Shown: positions 57,370 through 64,000 of the stretch, one piece after another | How positions within the stretch are numbered: the first letter of the stretch is position 1 | Layout of the letters: each line of letters starts with the position of its first letter | NCBI RefSeq assembly: GCF_004193775.1 | Contig: NC_041008.1 | Coordinates: forward strand, 13,225,731 to 13,289,730 | Length of the DNA stretch: 64,000 bases | Direction: 5' to 3' | From: Glycine soja | Lineage: Eukaryota; Streptophyta; Magnoliopsida; Fabales; Fabaceae | The notes under the pieces: model-generated | Told to the model about the DNA's origin: nothing | The model's input: only the letters and a program-made list of their open reading frames with translations | Databases searched by the model: none | Position numbers and translations under genes: made by a program

Positions 57370-58110
57370 TACTAGCCTCCAAGATGATGCAATTCGCAAC
57401 TTTTGCCTCAGATCAAAGGAGAAATTGAGAGAATGTTAGGGACTGGTTTCATTAGAATGACTACATATACCTAATGGTTGTCAAATATTGTGCCAAATAT
57501 TAAGAAGAATGGAAAAGTATGAGTATGTACTGATTTCAGGGATTTAAATTTGGCAACCCCTAAGGATGAATATGTCATGGACAACCATTCTTGGTATAAT
57601 CAGATTTTTATGCCTGTTGAAGATGTACACAAGACAACATTTTGTTTTCCTGAATCTCTTGGGATATACGAGTGGTGAGTGATGTCATTTGGATTAAAAA
57701 ACATTGGTGCCACTTATCAGAGGGCCTTGAATCTAATTTTGATGTTGTTGAGATAAACATGGAAGTATATATTGATGATGTGGTCAATTTAGTCGATATA
57801 GATCAACTTTGGCCAATTTGGAACAAGCGTTACAAAAAATGAGGTTTCATGAAATAAAGATGAATCCAAGCAAGTGTGCATTTTGAATATCGACTAGAAA
57901 TGTCCTAGTATTTTTTGTGCATTAGAAGGGAATTGAAGTTGATAAAAATAAGGTGAAATTAGTATTGGAGTCCAGGGCACCTCAAAATAAGAAAAAGTTG
58001 CAAAGTCTCATTGGTAAGATTAATTTCTTACAAAGATTCATAGCTAATTTAGCTAGAAAATGATAGCTTTTCTCCTTTACTAAAAGTATTTCAAAAACAT
58101 AGGGAGCTCG
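57370..58110 (+). pseudogene. gypsy reverse transcriptase relic
   Basis: Segments in order: KGEIERMLGTGFIRMTTYT (57416), WLSNIVPNIKKNGKV and VCTDFRDLNLATPKDEYVMD (57478-57580), YNQIFMPVEDVHKTTFCF (57596), MSFGLKNIGATYQRALNL (57682), YIDDVV (57766, the active-site box) and IGKINFLQRFIANLARK (58012-58062). These match Tat-type gypsy RT. At least seven stops are present. Confidence 0.8.
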
Positions 58111-58129
58111 GGCTACTTTGGCAAAAGTT

Positions 58130-61100
58130 GGCAAAAGATAGTCAAACTGATTTCAGCATGGCAAGGTTAAATGGAACATATTCCAGCATGAATTGCTCCA
58201 CATGTGAGAAATGGTCATCAATAGGAGATCGATTTGAGACCACTTGAGAAGAAGTAGGAGATTGGAAGTATTCAGCTAAAGCTTCCTTGGTAATATTCGG
58301 CAAGATTGGATGAATAAAGGTCAAAGATTAACCATGAGTAACCACTGGTGTCAGAGGTTCAACAAACTCAAACAGTGTGGGGGAAGGTTCTTTAATAGAA
58401 ATTGGTTCCTATAAGATAATAAGAAATTAGGCAAAAAATAATAGTAGGATGTAATTGTGAATGTATGAGTACATGAATTTTGATGATGCCAAAGAAGAAT
58501 CAAACAAGGCCGCTTCAAAGGATAAACAAACAAGATTAATTCAAGATTGCTTCAACAAACAAAGCCTTGTTTCAAGATTCACTAAAGATCAAGCCTTGCC
58601 TCAAAACAAAGGGTTTCAAAGTCATGCAAGGCTCTGGTAATCGATTACCAGTAAGTGTAATCGATTACTATAAGGGAAGAATGAAAAAGAGCTATTGAAA
58701 AGGGTTTTGAATTTGAATTTTGAACATGTAATCGATTACCATATGTCTGTAATCGATTACCAGCAATGAAACTCCTGAAATTCAAATTCAAAAGTCATGA
58801 CCCTTCAAATTATAACTGTGTAATCGATTACACAAACATTGTAATCGATTACCAGTGGAGAGTTTTCAGAAAATCTGCCAACAATCACATCTTTTGATTG
58901 GATTTGTGAATGACCATCAAAGGCCTATAAATAGGTGACTTGGGCACGAATTTTGAAGAGAGAGTTTTGCTTGTTCAAAATGTCTTATCCTCTCAAAAGG
59001 AAATGAGAGAGATTCCAAGAGAACTTCATTGCCAAATGCTCTCTCAAAAGAAACTCTTGGGCAAACACTTGCAAATCCATTAAGAGTTTCTCCATGGACT
59101 TCAATTGTAATATCCTTCTCTTCAAGAGAGAATTCTTCTTTCTTTCTTCTCATTCAAAGAGATTGATTAAGGGACTGAGGGTCTCTTAAGTTGTAAGAAT
59201 TCCAGAACACGAGGGATGGGTTGTCCTTGTGTGGTTAAGACTTTGCAAATGGATTTTTACAAAGAGAAAGGAAAATCTCAAGTGGGTTGCTTGAGTACTG
59301 GACGTAGGCACGGACTTTGCCGAACCAGTATAAAAACTGTGTTTGCATTCTCTCTTCCATTATCTCATTTATTTTGTTGCAATCAATTTTGTCTTTCATG
59401 TTTAAAGAACATTATTAAATTGATTGCTACTTCTTCTACATTCTAAGCCTATCCCTCTTAAGTTATTGAGGTTACTGGTCCAATAGTAATGAAAATACTA
59501 TGACAATTAAGGTACTTATAGGAAGAGGTGCGGTAATAGACCCGAATTTTAGTCTTTTGAGACTTCAACTAGAAGTAGCAGTCGATTTCTGCAAAGTTCT
59601 ACTTCGTAATTTGACAATAGGAAAGTAAGGAAAGTGGCATGTTAGATATTCATACCTAGATCAAAGAAGGACTAAGGACAGAGGTTTTCTTGATAGCAGC
59701 AGATCGGGTGGTTCTTTTGAATTTCAAAAGAGTTGATTCTGAAGAAACAACTTCATCTACATTCTCTAAGTCAATCGTTTCAATTCAATGTTTGATTGTG
59801 AAGAAAAAAGGGATTAAATGAATGATAATAGATAAGTGGTGAATCAAGAAGGGTAAATTTATAAGGAAAAACCTGTTAGAGAAGTTGTTGGAGGATTAAT
59901 GGTAATGCCAAGCAATTTGTTTTTTCTCTTTTTAGCCAAAATGAAAACTGTATGGGGGAAAACTGAGGTTGGCTTGGAGTCTTAGAAGCAATAGGTTCTA
60001 CTTGAGGATGGTCATAAACTTGCATAAGGTAGAAAGGAAGACCTTTTGGAAAAGGGGACTCTTTCATAACAGGCCACCAATTGAGAACACTAGTAGTTTT
60101 CTTGAGGTTAGGTAGGAATAGGTGAAATTCAAACAAACTGAGTATTCATTGAGTCAAATTCGTTATCTTCTTCACTTTTCAACAAACAATAAAAGACGAG
60201 AATTGGGAGAAGCAATAGGAAGATGTTACGTAAGACCAAATTAATAAGCCACAAATTAGGGATTGTAAGGCTCCATAGAAATCTTCTATCTAGATTTAGT
60301 TTTAATGCCACAAACTATATCCCTAGCCGATAAGATGTTACCCTATTATGCGATTGTATGGCCTTGGTTTCTAAATCAGAAGGAGGATCCGATTTCAACT
60401 AGTCAGGGACTGCATGGTCAATAGTCATAGGGTTCTAGAGAGCACCCACATCATCCAATATGCCAAAGATAGCTTTTATAAAGAAGTGAGTAAAGTTAGA
60501 GATTGTAGAAGTAATCAAAAGTGACTCACCTAAGGTAGGGTCTTCGGTACAACGAATCCAGCGCTTTAGCTGATTTTGGTTATTTGGCTGCAAACATAGG
60601 AAAATATCTAGTAATCCAAAGTTGCAAAAACTAACGGGGGCCAAAAGCAATAGATATATTTTGACCAACCCTTATTCTTTGCAAAAGCAGAAAATGGATT
60701 TTTAGATAGAAGATAAAAAATAAAACTCCTAGTGCCATTGGTTTGTCCAATTGAAGTAAAGAAATATGGGGGCATACTCAGAAACAATAGCCTTAGAAGA
60801 AGAGCAAATGAAATACTAACAATACCAGTACAAAAGAAAGGAATTGTGTTTCACAGTTGACATGGTGGCCATTGTTTTCATGTACAGGATGAAATGAGGA
60901 TAACCATTAGTAGAATTGTCAAAAGAGAAACCTAAGTCTTCATGAGTCTGATTATGCAAAGAAGGAATTTCACCATTAACAATGGAAAGACCAAAGATAG
61001 TGACTACGTCATGTAAAGTAGTCATCGTGAAGCCAAAAGGAAATACAAAAGTATTTGTAATAGTTGACCAGAAGCTCAAGAAGCTAAAGATTAAAGGATA

Positions 61101-61518
61101 GTTCCACTCAACATTGTGAAGAGTCAAAATGATGGTATCAAAGATACCTCATTTCTTTCAGTTGGCTTCTTTAGCGACAATTATCCTTTTGAGCCACCTA
61201 TAGTAGGGATCAGAAGGGCTTGGTATCAAAATTGGATGAGATGGAGCTTAGCCGAAACCAACAAGTAATGTGAATCAAATAACTAGCATGATGAAGATAG
61301 TGGTCAACAAATATGATGGCATTTACAATATCATTAGAGCAAGGATGAAGGTAATAATTCCTTTCATGAGTCTTCATAGGATTTTCAAAACCTCCAGGGG
61401 CTTCAGGTTGCTCTTGATCATTGGAAAAACTAGAAGACGACTTTGAGGATAAAAAGTTACCATTAGAACCATCACCATACTCATGGAGCCATAATTGAGA
61501 TTTGTTAGTGCTTGACAT
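58130..61518 (-). pseudogene. Plant mobile domain (PMD) protein relic, split by solo LTR
   Basis: On the minus strand, 61210-61518 begins MSSTNKSQLWLHEYGDGSNG. 60816-61127 reads SFWSTITNTFVFPFGFTMTT then LHDVVTIFGLSIVNGEIPSL and HNSFLLYWYC, the signature of the plant mobile ('aminotransferase-like') domain found in MAIN/MAIL proteins and in transposons. Later pieces (60435-60668, 59876-60136, 58142-58533) are Pro- and Leu-rich and in other frames. Solo LTR D interrupts it at 58456-59485. Stops and shifts show it is dead. It is antisense to the neighbouring RT. Confidence 0.65.
58456..59485 (+). mobile_element. Solo LTR 'D', TSD GTAAT
   Basis: Starts TGTGAATGTATGAGTACATG and ends TTACTGGTCCAATA, flanked by GTAAT at 58451-58455 and 59486-59490. 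The last base pair of the end is changed (CAATA for CAACA). It is a divergent, shorter relative of A-C. It shares the TTTTGATGATGCCAAAGAA start region, three palindrome pairs (58642/58662, 58733/58754, 58825/58846) and the GCCGAACCAGTATAAAAA core promoter. Confidence 0.9.
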
Positions 61519-61744
61519 GATGTGGTAAAGATTGAAAGATTACTCAAGAAGGGAAAGGGAAAAAAAAAGCAAGATTATGGTAAATTGGATGATCAAGCAA
61601 TTGTGAAAGGGGGGTTATTTAAAGTGACAAGGTTGATGAACTTGTGTAATGGATAATTTGTAAATGCAAGTCAATTGTAGAGGATAAAAAGGGAAAAGAT
61701 TAAAATGATTATATCTTAACCCTTTGATTCAACCAATCAACATT

Positions 61745-61760
61745 AAGATATAGGGGGCAT
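61745..61760 (+). other. Polypurine tract
   Basis: AAGATATAGGGGGCAT immediately precedes the presumed 3' LTR start; a G-run followed by CATTTG is usual for the plus-strand primer of Tat elements. Confidence 0.45.
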
Positions 61761-61761
61761 T

Positions 61762-62544
61762 TGTTGCAAGTCAAAATATTTTGATAAAAAATCAATTATC
61801 CGAATGAATGAGGATAGAATAATAGCCAAATGAGTTTGTTTGTTAATTTGGAAAAAGATTACATATGGATGTTGGATGGATAATTCAGCCAATTAGTTTG
61901 AAAATTCAAAATTTTGATTAAATATCTTGAGATAGACATCAGCTGGATTTGAATTGAAGTTGAAGCTGCAAAATGAGGGATAAGATTAGTTAAACATGTG
62001 AAGGTTGAGAAAGATCATGATCAAGGAGAAATTCTTGAAAAATTGGAACATGGGATAATCATTGATTTCTTGACTTAGCCGAAATAAGTATAAAGTAGCC
62101 AAAACAACTAAGGATAAGTCAATAGTGAACAAATGTGGTAGAATCACAATTTCATTTAGTTAGTTTAGATTTTACAATTTAAATATGCATTTCAAAATGT
62201 TTGTAGAGACCTTCGGCCAAAAAATCAATCAATGCAATTATTTTCCAATTATTATTCTTGCTGAATTTATTGTTTTCTTCCAAATTCAGCTTTTATTTAA
62301 TTTATTTATTTAAATTCAGGTTAGATTCACCTCCAATCAAGTGCTTTCTTTAGTAACTTGAGAGCTCACACAAGGTCAAGAGGAAGACTTTCCCTCTCTG
62401 CGATCAGATTGTTTCATTCAAACATTCAGATTATGGAATCATGTTGGAGTTACTTTAGTCAAATTCTGCTCAGCTAAGTTTCAATTATTTACGCGACAAC
62501 ACATATTTTTTAATCTTGTTTGTTGAAGTTAAACATGTTCAACA
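61762..62544 (+). repeat. Probable 3' LTR of Tat-like element
   Basis: Begins TGTTGCAAGTCAAAATA after the polypurine tract and plausibly ends AAACATGTTCAACA. It is non-coding. No matching 5' LTR lies in the window, so the right edge is a guess from the CA end. Confidence 0.4.
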
Positions 62545-62589
62545 TGTGGGGTTATAGGGTTTCTTTTTGGATCTTGGTTGTAGGGATTA

Positions 62590-64000
62590 TAAGATGACAA
62601 TTAATGTACTAAGAAAAAGAATGAACTTATCATAAAAAAAAGGTGAAAGTAAGCATGATGCTAAACATCATGTTGTACAAGAAATTTATTGAAAAGAAAT
62701 GACTAAGCTTCTCTTAGATAAATTTGCATATCATTTATGGCTTGCTCATTTCCACCTTGTTCATGATGAGCTCATTCAAGAAAGTAGGTCAAACTTTCAG
62801 AAGCCTCAAAAGAGTTATGAGATAAAAATAACCTTGTAATGTGAGAAATTAAGACATTAAATGATATACAACACAAAAACCAATTTTAGTTGTAAAATAT
62901 TCCAAAGTCAATGTTTTGTCTTTCATATTCTACATATCTACCATGTACCATTTCGTCATCAAACTAGCTTTTTTTTCATCAGTTAGACAAAGTTATACTT
63001 TCACCCCCCAGAAAAAAGCTAGACAAAGTTTTTTTTATATAAAAAGTTAGACAAAGTTATAACAATGGAAACAATATTCGTAATATCTAATACATTTTCG
63101 TTTGTATATTAGATTTTTTTTCTATTGCATGATTAAAAAAAATCAATAACCTTTTTAAACAAAATTATTATACATATATATACAACATGAAAACACAAAA
63201 CCATATATACAAAGATAATCCCAAAGTATATACCATTTTTTCATTTGTATATTTACATATATGTAGCATTTATTTGGTATATGACATTTGATGTACTAAG
63301 AAAAATAATAAGTTTATCACAAAAGAGGTAATTTAAGCATGACGTTAACGACATGTTGCACAAGACATTTTCGGAGAAGAAATAACTAAGTTTCTTTTAA
63401 GTAAATTTCTTCTAACACATATCGTTTATGGCTTTTCAGCCACCTTTTTCGTGACGGGTTCATTCAAGAAACTAGATCATTAAACTTGAGAAACCTTAAA
63501 AGAGTTATAAGAATAAATAAAAATAACTTTGTAACACAAGAAATACATTAAATAATATACAACACAACCGATTTTAGTTATAAAATATTCAAAAATGAAT
63601 TTTTTTTATCTTTCATGTTCTACATGTCTACTATGTACCATTTAGCCATCAAATTACCTTTTTTTTGTTATTATTATTTCATCCATTAGAAAAAGTTATA
63701 CTTTCACCCATAAAAAAGGTAGAAAAGTTTTTTTTATAAAAAAAAGTTATAACAATAATATTCGTAATATCTAATATGTTTTCATTGGGTAATGCACAAA
63801 CCACTTTGTCTTTGGTGAAAGGCAACAAATGAAAGCTTCTATGTGCTTTCAATGAAGTAGTAAAAAGTCAACAAACATATTGTCAATTTAGTGCATATTT
63901 GGTTTGTTGTTGAAAATGTTGTAGCACGTGTTCCAATGTAAATCCTACAGATAAAAGCAAAATTAATGCAAATGCAAGAGTTATGATCCATTGGTAAAAT
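62590..64000. repeat. 695-base tandem duplication
   Basis: ATGTACTAAGAAAAAGAATG (about 62604) and ATGTACTAAGAAAAATAATA (about 63292) start two diverged copies. They stay colinear through ATCATTTATGGCTTGCTCAT versus ATCGTTTATGGCTTTTCAGC, the TTTCAT.TTCTACAT.TCTAC.ATGTACCATTT block and the TTATACTTTCACCC block. Non-coding. The remaining end to 64000 shows no gene. Confidence 0.85.

Larger units (their letters stand above)
54900..62544 (+). mobile_element. Decayed Tat-like gypsy, interrupted by solo LTRs
   Basis: Plus-strand protease relic (54903-55342), RT relic (57370-58110), then an antisense plant-mobile-domain relic (58140-61518), a polypurine tract and a probable 3' LTR (61762-62544). Solo LTR C splits the pol part and solo LTR D splits the antisense part. 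No gag, RNase H or integrase is recognised. The order is consistent with Tat elements that carry an extra antisense ORF, but the joint near 58130 could also be a rearrangement. Confidence 0.55.

Noticed and set aside
1..64000. tRNA or rRNA genes
   Set aside because: I looked for cloverleaf-like and rRNA-like sequence by eye and saw none; the Met-tRNA-like words found are retroelement primer sites.

Overview
The window looks like repeat-rich (pericentromeric-type) nuclear DNA of a legume, most likely Glycine. The reasons are AT-rich spacers, plant Ty3/gypsy, CACTA and caulimovirid families with soybean-like protein fragments, many TAATCGATTA palindromes, and a plastid ycf2 insertion. This is inference from recognition of sequence families; no search was run. 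Almost all coding signal is broken transposon or endogenous-virus sequence. One plausible intact host gene was found: a four-exon bHLH transcription factor on the minus strand (48133-51590, 322 codons plus stop).

Layout. 1-2698: end of a long LTR-like repeat with an internal duplication and a 340-base plastid ycf2 fragment. 2699-9739: truncated minus-strand Tat-like gypsy element (LTR, gag, protease, RT, RNase H, then a 95-base repeat array). A solo LTR with perfect target duplication (3055-4435) splits that array. 9740-13841: AT-rich spacer with decayed MITEs. 13999-31569: a 17.6-kb CACTA element that split a 108-base tandem repeat (TSD TAA). It contains an endogenous pararetrovirus present as two convergent copies. 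The plus copy is interrupted by a chromovirus with paired LTRs (17152-20573); the minus copy is interrupted by a solo LTR (23890-25589). A sister solo LTR (28479-30235) adjoins the minus copy. 31570-41395: tandem duplications, two further CACTA ends, a captured DUF423/TMEM256 gene fragment, an LRR fragment and a minus-strand retroelement piece. About 41400-47478: plus-strand CACTA with decayed TNP2, a second ORF with a Transposase_24 region, and an Ulp1-like C48 protease domain. 48133-51756: bHLH gene and promoter. 52300-54900: intronless nested repeat block of unknown nature. 54900-62544: decayed plus-strand Tat gypsy (protease, RT) followed by an antisense plant mobile domain pseudogene and a probable 3' LTR, interrupted by two more solo LTRs (55348-56886, 58456-59485). 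62590-64000: a 695-base tandem duplication.

The most unusual signals are structural. First, paired TAATCGATTA-type palindromes occur in six places in at least three dissimilar repeat types, and the centre-to-centre distance is 21 bp in 19 of 22 pairs counted by eye. Second, one solo-LTR family carries series of hairpins whose loops are constant and whose stems vary, with compensatory changes between copies. Third, five solo LTRs each have a perfect 5-base target duplication, so the nesting order can be read directly.
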